Notes: generated by a model not told the origin, from the letters alone. 64,000 nucleotides of DNA from CAYFZO01 sp965211995 (GCA_965211995.1 OZ243040.1:62001-126000); one strand, 5' to 3'; positions 29,305 to 37,661 are shown, counted from the first letter of the stretch. Program-made: numbers and translations.

Positions 29305-32280
29305 TCACTGGCAGGCTTCGCACCCGGGGTCGAGGATCGAGCACGCGCTCGCGCCGCCGTTCAGACCGTGACTCGGGCCGCTGTCCAGGCCATTCCTCGG
29401 GCTGTTACTCTGGCTGTTACTCTGGCCGTTCTCCGGGCTGCCGCCCATCTTGACCGCGTTGAGTTTGTTGTCGCGGCCCTCCAGCGTGCTTTTTTCGACG
29501 TGGGTCGCGCCTATCGAACGCAAGTAGTACGTTGTTTTCAGGCCCTTGACCCACGCCAGTTTATACAGGTTGTCCATCTTGGCGCCCGAAGGCTCGCTCA
29601 TGTACAGGTTCAGCGACTGCGACTGGTCTATCCATTTCTGGCGGCGCGAGGCGGCTTCGACCAGCCAGCGGGGATCCATCTCAAACGCCGTCGCGTACAG
29701 CCGCTTGAGGTCGTCGGGGATGCGGTCGATGTTCTGCGTGCCGCCGTCGTAATATTTGAGGTCGTTGACCATGACCTCGTCCCACAGGCCGCGCTGCTTC
29801 AGGTCTTTGACCAGGCAGGGGTTGACGACCGTGAACTCGCCGGACAGGTTCGATTTGACGAACAGGTTCTGGTAAGTCGGCTCGATGCTTTGCGTGACGC
29901 CGCAGATGTTCGAGATCGTCGCGGTCGGCGCGATTGCCAGCGTGTTGGAATTGCGCATTCCATGTTGCCGGATGCTCTCGCGCAGGCCGTCCCAGTCGAG
30001 CGTGGATGAGGTGTCGACGTCGAGGTAGCCGTCGCGTTCCACGCTCAGCAAGCGAATTGAATCGATCGGCAGAATGCCGCGGCTCCACAGCGACCCGTCA
30101 AAGCTCGAGTACGTGCCGCGTTCTCGGGCCAGTTGACTGGAAGCCTTGAGCGCAAAGTAACTTACGGCTTCCATCGAGCGGTCCGCGAAAGCGACCGCCT
30201 CTTCGCTCGCGTACGGGACGCGCAGAGTGTACAGCGCGTCCTGAAAGCCCATCAGGCCCAGCCCGATCGGACGGTGGCGCAGATTGGAAGTCTGCGCTCT
30301 CGCAATGCTGTAGTAGTTGTAATCAATAACGTTGTCGAGCATGCGGATCGCGGTGGTGACGGACTTTTCGAGTTTGTCCATCATCAACCCGTTCTCGTCC
30401 ACGTGCGCGGCGAGATTCAAAGAGCCGAGATTGCACACCGCGATCTCTTCGTCCGAAGTGTTCAGGGTGATCTCGGTGCACAGGTTGGAAGAGTGCACCA
30501 CGCCGGCGTGCTGTTGCGGTGAGCGCAAGTTGCAGGCGTCCTTGAAAGTCACCCACGGATGGCCGGTCTCATACAGCATGTTCAGCATCTTGCGCCACAG
30601 GTCGGCGGCCTGGACGCGCCTGAAGTTGGTGATCTCTCCGCGGTCGGCCGCGGCCTCGTATTCGAGATAGCGCCGCTCGAAGTTCTTGCCGTACAGGTCA
30701 TGCAGATCGGGGGCGTCGTCGGGTGAGAACAGCGTCCACGCCTGGTCTTCGCTCAGGCGCTTCATGAACAGGTCCGGCAGCCAGTTCGCGGTGTTCATGT
30801 CGTGGGTGCGGCGCCGGTCGTCGCCGGTGTTTTTCCGCAGTTCGAGAAATTCCTCGATATCGAGATGCCACACTTCGAGATACGCGCACACCGCACCCTT
30901 GCGCTTGCCGCCCTGATTGACCGCGACCGCGGTGTCGTTCGCGACTTTCAAAAACGGCACAATCCCCTGCGACTTGCCGTTGGTGCCCTTGATCGGGGAG
31001 CCGATCGAGCGCACCCGCGTCCAGTCGTTGCCGAGGCCGCCGGCGAACTTTGACAGCATCGCGTTGTCCTGGATCGACTCGAAGATGCCGTGCAGGTCGT
31101 CGGCGACGGTGGTCAGGTAGCACGACGATAATTGCGGGCGCAGGGTGGCGGAGTTGAACAACGTCGGCGTCGAGTTCATGAAATCAAATGAAGACAGCAG
31201 TTCGTAAAACTCGATGGCGTGCTTTTCGCACTCCGCCTCGTTGTTCGCGAGCCCCATTGCGACGCGCATGAAGAACGCCTGCGGCAATTCGAACCGGGTG
31301 CCTTCGGAGTGTATGAAGTAACGGTCGTAGAGAGTCTGCAGGCCGAGATAGGTGAACCGGCGGTCGCGTTCCGGCTTGAGTGCCTGCGCCAGTTTGTCGA
31401 GGTCGTATTTGCTGCACGGGCGTGCGTCGAGCAACTCGAGTTTAATGGCGCGGGCGATGTATTGCTTGAAATACCCGGGATAGCGCTGCGCCATTTCATC
31501 CGAGGCTGCTTCGTCGGGACGCCCGGCCAGGAAAGAAAGCGCTTCTGCGCGCAATTTGTCGAGCAGCAGACGCGCCGATACAAAGGAGTAAGCGGGCTCT
31601 TTCTCGATCAGAGTGCGGGCGCTCATGATCAACGCGGTGCTGACGTCTTCCGCCGCCATGCCGCCGTACAGATTGCGCAGCGCCTCTTCGATGACGGGTT
31701 GCGGCGATGGGCCGGCGGTGCCGCGACACGCCTCGGCCACTATCTTTTTCAGGCGTTCGACGTCGAGCGGTTTCTCGGAGCCGTCCCTGAATGCAACCGT
31801 GATGTCTTGCAGCCCGGCCGCCGTCGGCCGCTCGCCGCCCGCCCGGCTTGTGCCTCTTTCCCGGGTGCGTTCTTCGCGGTAGAGCACGTAGGAGCGGGCG
31901 ACTTTGTGGTTGCCGTTGCGCATCAGCGCCAGTTCGACGTAATCCTGAATATCCTCAATGTGGAAAACACCGCCGTCGGGCTGGCTGCGCGTCAGGGCGT
32001 AAACAATCTGCTCGGTCAGCGTGTCCGAAGTTTCGTGGATGCGTCGCGAGGCGGCCGCGCCGCCGCCCTCGACCGCGAGAAACGCCTTGGTGATCGCAAT
32101 TTTGATCTTGCCTGCGTCGAAGGCGGTGACTTTGCCGTTGCGGCGGATGACCCGGTATTTGCCCGGCGCGGTGGCGGCGACCTCGGCGGCTCGGTTGTCC
32201 GCAACGGCGGCGACCGCCGCCCGGCCCGTTTGCGCACGGTCAATGCCCTGCGGCGTTTTTTCAGATTGCGGACGCTGCAC
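29305..32280 (-). CDS. nrdA: Class Ia ribonucleotide reductase, alpha (catalytic) subunit
   Basis: A 991-residue subunit reducing ribonucleoside diphosphates. Two ATP-cone-like domains lie at about 43-140 (VIRRNGKVTAFDAGKIKIA) and 160-250. The catalytic body includes NSTPTLFNSATLRPQLSSCY and CNLGSLNLAAHV. The C-terminal DPGCEACQ holds the cysteine pair that re-reduces the active site. Longer than E. coli NrdA (761) mainly through the second cone and N-terminal spacer. First gene of nrdA-nrdB. Confidence 0.96.
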   Translation of the reverse strand: MQRPQSEKTPQGIDRAQTGRAAVAAVADNRAAEVAATAPGKYRVIRRNGKVTAFDAGKIKIAITKAFLAVEGGGAAASRRIHETSDTLTEQIVYALTRSQPDGGVFHIEDIQDYVELALMRNGNHKVARSYVLYREERTRERGTSRAGGERPTAAGLQDITVAFRDGSEKPLDVERLKKIVAEACRGTAGPSPQPVIEEALRNLYGGMAAEDVSTALIMSARTLIEKEPAYSFVSARLLLDKLRAEALSFLAGRPDEAASDEMAQRYPGYFKQYIARAIKLELLDARPCSKYDLDKLAQALKPERDRRFTYLGLQTLYDRYFIHSEGTRFELPQAFFMRVAMGLANNEAECEKHAIEFYELLSSFDFMNSTPTLFNSATLRPQLSSCYLTTVADDLHGIFESIQDNAMLSKFAGGLGNDWTRVRSIGSPIKGTNGKSQGIVPFLKVANDTAVAVNQGGKRKGAVCAYLEVWHLDIEEFLELRKNTGDDRRRTHDMNTANWLPDLFMKRLSEDQAWTLFSPDDAPDLHDLYGKNFERRYLEYEAAADRGEITNFRRVQAADLWRKMLNMLYETGHPWVTFKDACNLRSPQQHAGVVHSSNLCTEITLNTSDEEIAVCNLGSLNLAAHVDENGLMMDKLEKSVTTAIRMLDNVIDYNYYSIARAQTSNLRHRPIGLGLMGFQDALYTLRVPYASEEAVAFADRSMEAVSYFALKASSQLARERGTYSSFDGSLWSRGILPIDSIRLLSVERDGYLDVDTSSTLDWDGLRESIRQHGMRNSNTLAIAPTATISNICGVTQSIEPTYQNLFVKSNLSGEFTVVNPCLVKDLKQRGLWDEVMVNDLKYYDGGTQNIDRIPDDLKRLYATAFEMDPRWLVEAASRRQKWIDQSQSLNLYMSEPSGAKMDNLYKLAWVKGLKTTYYLRSIGATHVEKSTLEGRDNKLNAVKMGGSPENGQSNSQSNSPRNGLDSGPSHGLNGGASACSILDPGCEACQ

Positions 32281-32355
32281 GGGGTTTTGTCAATAAAAAA
32301 CGATTTTTCGGATTTTTTGCCAATGCCGGCGGCCGCGGCCGCCGGAAAGCACCAA

Positions 32356-32392
32356 CTACCATAGATGGACACTTTACTCCTATATATGGGTC
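32356..32392 (-). promoter_or_regulatory. Possible pair of NrdR boxes upstream of nrdA
   Basis: On the minus strand, CCATATATAG (core 32380-32389) and CCATCTATGG (core 32359-32368) resemble the CwATATATwG core of NrdR boxes at 9/10 and 7/10. They are exactly 21 nt apart, two helical turns, about 80-110 nt before the nrdA start. The outer bases do not fit well. nrdR itself is not in the window. Confidence 0.35.
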
Positions 32393-32508
32393 TTGGCGAA
32401 AAAATAAATCCACCTGTAGATAGATCGGGGATTTCAGCGGGACGGAGGGGGGACAATTTCAGGGCATCTTGTGGATAACCGTCGCCGCCCCGCTGCACCG
32501 GCGCGGTT

Positions 32509-33843
32509 TCAGGGCCGCGGAGTTTTCAATCCGGTTGAAATATTGAACTCCGGCGGCAACGCGGCGTTCAGGCGGCGGATAATTTGATCGAAGTCGGGCT
32601 CGGCGACGTTCACCGGAATGATCTTTTTACGCCGGTCGCGGAAATAAGGATCAGAAAAAAAATGCTGCATTTGTTCTTTGGCGCAGGGTTTGTATAAAAG
32701 AATCACGGCCGGCATATTTTCGGAGTCGGTGTAGTGTTTAAGCAGCCTTTGAGTGGTGGTGTGTTGCACCGGGAACGCGGCAATGATCAGATCGGCCGTC
32801 AGCACGGAAGCGATGAAGTTGAATAAGTTCGGCAGCGTTTCCCCGATCGTGGAAACACTGTTTTTTACGCCGTTCATCAGCCGTTTGAATTCGCGGTTGT
32901 AACGGTGGCGGTGTTTGTTCAGGAGACGCATCTGCTTTTCGGTTATTTGCGGGTGGCGCGGGTTGGATCTGAACGACTGGTTGAGCGTGTTAAATGTCCG
33001 ATTAAATCCGTCGGAGGAGAATTGCACGGCCAACGTGTCGTCGCTGAAGCGTGCAACCAGGTGTTGAACAAAAGCGTGAAAATCGGCGACGGTCAATTGC
33101 CTGAATGTCTCTTCACCGCGACATTCCTGCCACCGGTACGATATGAATCTCTCCTTATGAAGCCAAGTGTCCCAGGGGGTTTTTATGACCGCAAAGTCGC
33201 CGAGCCTGAGATGCACCAGCGTTTTCAATTTGCCGCGGGGGAATTTTGATTGGTACGGGTGTTTGCGCCGCTGTTCGAAATAAATTGCCCGCAAATTCAG
33301 GTCGTCTATGGAGCCGGGGGCGGCGGGTATCGGGTTCAGGACGCCAAAGACTTGCTCCGAGTGCAGGCGCACCAAACATGGATTTAGCGGGTTGCTCCTC
33401 TCTTGTACGCGTCTTTTTATGTGGCGTTGTGCTTCCCGTATCTCCAAGCGCGAGAGGAGGTTCCGTTCGGAGGAAGTTTTGGGGAACACAGGCGCGTTCA
33501 GCACTTCCCATTTATCGGTATGCGGCTGTTGCTCCACGTTTTCATTTCTGGAGGAGAAGTATTGATTCAACCCGATAAAGTTATAGATGTTGTTGTGATA
33601 AGTTTTACAAGCGCGGTCTTGCCGGCGGGCCAGCCAAAATATTGCTTTTACACGCAGCCTTTCCGGCCACCGGGGCCAAGCCACGAGCGGCACGCTGATC
33701 TGCCTGGTTGACTGCAGCGGCGTATGCAGGTATGTGTAACCCAAAGACCGCCCGAATTTGTGCAGGTTTACTAATCTGTCCAATTGATCCCCGATTCCCG
33801 CTTCGTGGTTGATGATGACTGTGAAGGCTGTCCGTCTCCTCAT
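32509..33843 (-). CDS. Fucosyltransferase-like glycosyltransferase, paralogue 1 (phase-variable leader)
   Basis: A 444-residue protein, apparently cytosolic or peripheral. Blocks shared with the two paralogues upstream: EAGIGDQLDRLV near residue 15, SLGYTYLHTPL, KTLVHLRLGD (a basic-rich H-x-R-x-G-D motif as in alpha-1,2/1,6 and O-fucosyltransferases), VQFSSDGFNRTF and TADLIIAAFPVQHTT. Sugar and acceptor are unknown. The ATG at 33843 overlaps the stop of a leader ORF (ATGA); a one-base gain in the leader's C tract would extend the protein N-terminally by about 42 residues. Lower GC than the genome. Last gene of the minus-strand island. Confidence 0.6.
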   Translation of the reverse strand: MRRRTAFTVIINHEAGIGDQLDRLVNLHKFGRSLGYTYLHTPLQSTRQISVPLVAWPRWPERLRVKAIFWLARRQDRACKTYHNNIYNFIGLNQYFSSRNENVEQQPHTDKWEVLNAPVFPKTSSERNLLSRLEIREAQRHIKRRVQERSNPLNPCLVRLHSEQVFGVLNPIPAAPGSIDDLNLRAIYFEQRRKHPYQSKFPRGKLKTLVHLRLGDFAVIKTPWDTWLHKERFISYRWQECRGEETFRQLTVADFHAFVQHLVARFSDDTLAVQFSSDGFNRTFNTLNQSFRSNPRHPQITEKQMRLLNKHRHRYNREFKRLMNGVKNSVSTIGETLPNLFNFIASVLTADLIIAAFPVQHTTTQRLLKHYTDSENMPAVILLYKPCAKEQMQHFFSDPYFRDRRKKIIPVNVAEPDFDQIIRRLNAALPPEFNISTGLKTPRP

Positions 33844-33897
33844 CGGTTGAACCGCTCCCGCCGATTCCCGCTTCGTGGTCGATGATGACCGTGAAGG
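33791..33897 (-). repeat. 37-bp direct repeat at the head of glycosyltransferase 1
   Basis: 33791-33827 and 33861-33897 match with 2 differences, 70 nt apart. Both encode FTVII(N/D)HEAGIG. As 70 is not a multiple of 3, the upstream copy is in another frame from the gene. It records a partial duplication of the gene's 5' end next to the C tract. Confidence 0.9.
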
Positions 33898-33968
33898 AGG
33901 GGGGGGGGGGGGGGGGGGGGGCTGTTTATCCGGATTCGGGCGGTTTTTTCAGGTTGAATTGGCCGCAT
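33840..33968 (-). CDS. Leader ORF with poly-C tract before glycosyltransferase 1
   Basis: From the ATG at 33968: 16 codons ending R-I-N-S, seven Pro codons from the C tract, then 19 more sense codons to a TGA at 33842-33840. That stop overlaps the downstream ATG (33843-33841) as ATGA. With 24 (or 21) C the frame stays open into the gene, because no stop lies in that frame between tract and ATG; with 22 C the leader would read past the start in a third frame. No strong ribosome site is seen for either ATG. Confidence 0.5.
   Translation of the reverse strand: MRPIQPEKTARIRINSPPPPPPPLLHGHHRPRSGNRRERFNR
33899..33921 (+). repeat. Homopolymer of 23 G (poly-C on the coding strand)
   Basis: An uninterrupted run of 23 G inside the leader ORF of glycosyltransferase 1. 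Runs of this length slip readily at replication, so length is expected to vary between cells. The exact count in an assembly is also easily wrong. Confidence 0.9.
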
Positions 33969-34116
33969 TGCTTTGAATTCCAAGGAGCAATAAAGAAGAA
34001 GTCTTACACCCTTTATCCAACCGCCACAAACGCTGTTGGGCTTTCAGGAAAAGTTGTCGTAATCCGGGCGAGCCTGAGAGAGGTTAGCACAACAGGGATC
34101 TTATCTGAATCTCAAG

Positions 34117-34159
34117 AGGGCCGGCGGACGGTTGTGGAAGTTCTTGTGCCGCCGGCCCT
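34117..34159. terminator. 11-bp GC hairpin between glycosyltransferase genes
   Basis: AGGGCCGGCGG (34117-34127) pairs perfectly with CCGCCGGCCCT (34149-34159), loop 21 nt. It lies just past the end of the broken paralogue 2 on the minus strand. No strong T run follows on either strand, so it may be a weak terminator or an mRNA processing structure. Confidence 0.4.
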
Positions 34160-34176
34160 TGCCTGTATGCCGGGTG

Positions 34177-35515
34177 TCAGGCGGCCGGTTTTGTGTTCGC
34201 TCGGGCGGCGACGTCAAAGCCGCGCTCGGCGAGACCGCGAGCAATGCGGGGAAAGTCGGGATTGCGCACGTCAATGAACATAATCCTTGCCGCCACCGCA
34301 GGGGTTGAACTTAAACACCAGCGGGGGGTCGCGCATTTGTTCTTCACTTAGTGACTTGTGCAGCAAGATGATCAGGGACGTATTGCCGAGGTTGGTGCAG
34401 TGCCCCAGGAAATTTGCAGTATGTGTAATGAAGCGATGCTGATGCGGATACGCGGTAATGATCAGGTCGGCTTCCACACAGGCGGAAATCGCGCCGCAGA
34501 GTTTTTTGGGAGTCTCTCCGACGTTGAGGCTGACGTTTTTGTTTTTCAGCGTATTGAATTCCCGGTTGTAAATCTTCCGCTTTTGCCTGAGCGTCTTCAT
34601 CTGGTCAAGAGTGAGGCCTGAGCCAGCGCCAAGTTGTCTGTATGCTTGGTCGAGCATTTTAAAGGTCGTCGCGTAGCCGTCGGAAGAAATCCTCACGGCA
34701 AACGTAGCTTCGTCGAAATACGAAATCAGGCGCCGCATGAAATGGCGGAGGTCGCGCACCGTTAACTGGAAAAAATGGGGGTCATTTTTATCCGTGAGTT
34801 TCTCCAGCGGGGTTTTTTGGCCGATATGTTTCGTCCTGAGATAAGCACCCCACGGGGTTTTGATCATGGCGCGGTCGCCCAGTCTTAGGTGCACCAGGGT
34901 TTTTAGTTTTCCATCGGGGAATTGTGATTTGTGCAAGCGCCGGCGGTTACTTTCTTCAAGGTAACTCGTTCTTAAATCCAGTTTGTCCGCAACGGGAATA
35001 ACATTGGTTAAATTGCCGAACCTTACTCCTCCCGTAAATGTAAACCGGAGCAGTTGTTTGAGGGGGAGGCTGTTTTCAGGAACATGGCCTTGTATAAAAT
35101 GCCGTAGTTCTTCCAAGGTGGATACGTTGTTTTGCTTGAGAATTTCATCACTTAAGGGGCAATTTACGACCGCGTATTCCCGGGCGAATTTCGGGTCAAG
35201 ATATTGCTTAGTTCTGAAGAAACACCGGTTAAGCCCCAGAAAATCGTACGCGTCGCGGTGGAGTCCGGCGCGACTGAGAAGGTTCCGGTAAAGCCGTACC
35301 ATTTGTGCAATGGCGCGGGGGGCGATCAATTCGGCGGGGGACGTGCTTCTGATCTCGTGGAGCGGTTGGTGAAGATAGGCATAGCCTAGAGACAATCCGA
35401 GTACATAAGCCGTTCTGAACTAGTTCAGGTGGGCGCCTAATCCCTGAGAGCCTGAGTATGCGAGGTTAATCGTGAAATAGACCCGGTTTCCGGGTGTGCG
35501 GCATGCTTTATCCAT
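34177..35515 (-). pseudogene. Fucosyltransferase-like glycosyltransferase, paralogue 2, broken by amber codon and frameshift
   Basis: The frame starts with ATG at 35515 inside the stop of paralogue 3 (ATGGATAA). It reads N-R-V-Y-F-T-I-N-L, aligning with the paralogue N-terminus. A TAG at 35422-35420 then interrupts it, after which the same frame continues as LGLSLGYAYLHQPL. The conserved G-x-G-D-Q has become GLGAH. The middle is intact (KTLVHLRLGDRAMIKTPW, RISSDGYATTF, EADLIITAYPHQH). Near 34300 the frame shifts: the paralogues' C-terminal block continues in another frame as RIMFIDVRNPDFPRIARGL and ends at 34177. Two lesions plus motif loss indicate decay. A re-initiated product from a TTG at 35395 would lack the N-terminal motif. 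Confidence 0.8.
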
Positions 35516-36821
35516 CTGCCCGCATTGCGCGCGGTTGAAGGGTCGGGAACAACTTGCCCAAGCGCGTGATGATTTCATCAACCTCGGGAGCGGCAATATT
35601 CACGGGGATGATTTTTTCAGATTGGCGGGGTTTTGCAAGGAGATAATCACGCAATTTTGCTTGTGCGTGGGGTTTGCATAAAAGAATCAGCGGGGGCGCG
35701 TTATCGCAAGAAGTATGCGTTGCAATAAAATTCGTAACCGTGTGGTGTTGCGCCGGGAACGCGGCGATGATCAAATCGGCCGTCAGTATGGAGTGGACAA
35801 GATGCAACAGGTTTGGCGGTGTTTCGCCGATGACGGAGACGCTGTTTTTTACGCTTTTCAGCCGTTTGAATTCGCGTTTGAAACGGCTGCGGTGTTGGTT
35901 CAGGATACTCATTTTCTCTGCGGTTACTTGCGGGAAGCGGTTGGTTCTGACCACGTAATCAAGCGAACTAAAGGCCCGATCAAATCCGTCGGAGGAGAAT
36001 TGCACGGCAAACGTGTCGTCGCTGAAGCGTACGAGCAATTGTTGCACAAAATTGTGAAAATCAGTGACGGTTAACTGTTCAAATCCATTTTGGTCACGAC
36101 ATTCCATCCAGCGGTGCGAGGTCTTTCTCCCGTAATAAAGCCAAGTGTTCCAAGGGGTTTTTATGGCGGCCGTGTCGCCGAGCCTGATATGCACCAGCAT
36201 TTTCAGTTTGCCGCGGGGGAATTTTGATCTGTGCGGGTGTTTGCCCCGCTGTTCGAAATAAATCGCTCGAAAGTCCGGCTTGTCTATGGAGTAGGGGGCG
36301 GATTTAAGCAGGTTTGCTAAACACAATATGGACCCGTCCATGCGCAAACGCAGCAGCACATCGCGCCGGTTTGCAGAACCGCTTTTTATGGCGATGTGAT
36401 TTTCCGCGTAGTGCCGCAGTTCCTCAATCGTGGAAATATTGTTGTTTTCCAACATGGGAGCGGATAAGACCAAGGTTATGGCTCTAAGCCTTTCGATCCG
36501 CGGACGTTGGCCGGCGCGCTGTTCTAAGTGCTGATTCAACCCTAAAAAATGATATATGTTGCGGTGAGAGTGCGTGGCGAGATGCCGTTGCCAAAAACGC
36601 CACGCTCTTGTGTACAGCCCCCCCCACGGCCAGGGCAGACCCACCGGCAGTATTTCCATGCTTCTGGGGGCGCGCAGCGGGGTGTGGAGATAGGGGTAAC
36701 CCCAAAGTAACCCCAATTCGTATAACTTGCTGAAACTGGTCAGTTGATCTCCAACTCCCGCCCCGCTGTTGCTGGCCACGGTAAAGTATATTTTCTTTGC
36801 ACGAGCGTTCCGCGCCGGCAT
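35508..36821 (-). CDS. Fucosyltransferase-like glycosyltransferase, paralogue 3
   Basis: A 437-residue intact paralogue. Motifs in order: KIYFTVASNSGAGVGDQL (about 11-28), LLWGYPYLHTPL, KMLVHIRLGDTAAIKTPW, VQFSSDGFDRAF and TADLIIAAFPAQHHT, and the C-terminal KIIPVNIAAPEVDEII. The G-x-G-D-Q and H-x-R-x-G-D pair suggests a GT-B fold enzyme using a nucleotide-activated fucose-like sugar; the donor is not proven. The ATG at 36821 lies 17 nt after the methyltransferase stop. Its stop overlaps the start of paralogue 2. No homopolymer at its own start. Confidence 0.6.
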   Translation of the reverse strand: MPARNARAKKIYFTVASNSGAGVGDQLTSFSKLYELGLLWGYPYLHTPLRAPRSMEILPVGLPWPWGGLYTRAWRFWQRHLATHSHRNIYHFLGLNQHLEQRAGQRPRIERLRAITLVLSAPMLENNNISTIEELRHYAENHIAIKSGSANRRDVLLRLRMDGSILCLANLLKSAPYSIDKPDFRAIYFEQRGKHPHRSKFPRGKLKMLVHIRLGDTAAIKTPWNTWLYYGRKTSHRWMECRDQNGFEQLTVTDFHNFVQQLLVRFSDDTFAVQFSSDGFDRAFSSLDYVVRTNRFPQVTAEKMSILNQHRSRFKREFKRLKSVKNSVSVIGETPPNLLHLVHSILTADLIIAAFPAQHHTVTNFIATHTSCDNAPPLILLCKPHAQAKLRDYLLAKPRQSEKIIPVNIAAPEVDEIITRLGKLFPTLQPRAMRADG

Positions 36822-36838
36822 TTTTGCATTGTGATCGG

Positions 36839-37504
36839 TCACGCCAGCGTTCCCCAAACGATCAGATGCCGGTCGCCGACCGGTGCGACGTTGAAGTTGA
36901 GATCGGCCGCGGTTAACTGCTTATGTAATTCGCGCGGCGTAAATGCGGCAAGCAATGAACGATAAAAATCGCGCTGCAGGATCCCGGGCTCAGTCGCGGC
37001 GTATTCCCTGACCATCCGCGTCGCTGCGCGCTCGCTGTCCGGGCGCCTCAGATCCGAGATGAACACGCGGGCTTTCAGTTTTGCGATTGTTTTTATTGTG
37101 TTCCAAAGGGTCTGCGGGTCGTGCAGGTGGTGCAGCAGGCTGTTGGACACGACGACGTCGTAGCGCCCGCGCGGCAGAGACGGGTCCGGCAAAATCGCCT
37201 GCAGCAGACGCACGCGGCCGCCGAGACCGGCGTTTTTGACCGCCGTTTCCGCGCAGTCGAGCATCGCGCGCGAGCCGTCAATTGCTTCGACGCTGAAGCC
37301 GGGATACAGGCCGGCGATGCGGATCGCGACGTCGGCGGGGCCACACCCGAGATCCGCGACCGCCGCCGCCGCCGGCAGCGACGGGAAAGTCTGCTGAAAC
37401 AGGCGCATGAGGTTTGAGTGCGGTGCGGAAAAATCAGCCGCGGCATAAGCCTTCGCTTGCGCCGCGCCGGTCATTAATTCGGGTTCTGTACGGCGTGCGA
37501 GCAT
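36839..37504 (-). CDS. SAM-dependent methyltransferase with phase-variable leader
   Basis: A 221-residue class I methyltransferase. SAM motif VADLGCGPADVAIRIAG, then FSVEAIDGSRAMLDCAE (acidic end of strand 2) and YDVVVSNSLLHHLHDPQ. Target unknown; its place as first gene of the glycosyltransferase island suggests sugar or glycan O-methylation (inference). Start choice: the ATG at 37504 overlaps the leader stop as TGATG. An in-frame GTG at 37537 would add 11 residues including five Pro from the C tract. Three Met/Leu starts are thus possible, and tract length decides which is read. Confidence 0.75.
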   Translation of the reverse strand: MLARRTEPELMTGAAQAKAYAAADFSAPHSNLMRLFQQTFPSLPAAAAVADLGCGPADVAIRIAGLYPGFSVEAIDGSRAMLDCAETAVKNAGLGGRVRLLQAILPDPSLPRGRYDVVVSNSLLHHLHDPQTLWNTIKTIAKLKARVFISDLRRPDSERAATRMVREYAATEPGILQRDFYRSLLAAFTPRELHKQLTAADLNFNVAPVGDRHLIVWGTLA

Positions 37505-37551
37505 CAAGCAGAAGGGGGGGGGGGGGGGGGTAGGCACTTTGCTTGACGCAT
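37504..37551 (-). CDS. Leader ORF with poly-C tract before the methyltransferase
   Basis: ATG at 37551 encodes M-R-Q-A-K-C-L, six Pro, S-A and then TGA (37506-37504), whose last base is the first of the methyltransferase ATG. With one more C (18) or two fewer (15) the leader fuses in frame to the methyltransferase. The design is the same as at glycosyltransferase 1. Ribosome sites are weak. Confidence 0.45.
   Translation of the reverse strand: MRQAKCLPPPPPPSA
37514..37530 (+). repeat. Homopolymer of 17 G (poly-C on the coding strand)
   Basis: An uninterrupted run of 17 G lying between two upstream starts (37551, 37537) and the ATG at 37504 of the methyltransferase. A likely slipped-strand site. 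Confidence 0.9.
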
Positions 37552-37571
37552 TGCAAACGCTTCGTCATCGG

Positions 37572-37661
37572 TCAACGGGCGTGCGCGATCAGGTACATCA
37601 GCAGTACGAGCAGACCGACCAAAACAATCGGCGAAATCATATTTTCAAGCGGTAGTTTCAT
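37572..37661 (-). CDS. 29-residue single-helix membrane peptide
   Basis: MKLPLENM followed by about 17 hydrophobic residues and the end LIAHAR. The ATG at 37661 has GGGAG five nt upstream, the best ribosome site in this intergenic region. Size and layout recall KdpF-like or respiratory accessory peptides, but no family is claimed. It lies between alkA-like and the glycan island. Confidence 0.4.
   Translation of the reverse strand: MKLPLENMISPIVLVGLLVLLMYLIAHAR

Noticed and set aside
33882..34277. 131-codon + strand frame starting before the G tract (poly-Gly)
   Set aside because: It depends on the tract length and runs antisense to the glycosyltransferase genes; no ribosome site or similarity.
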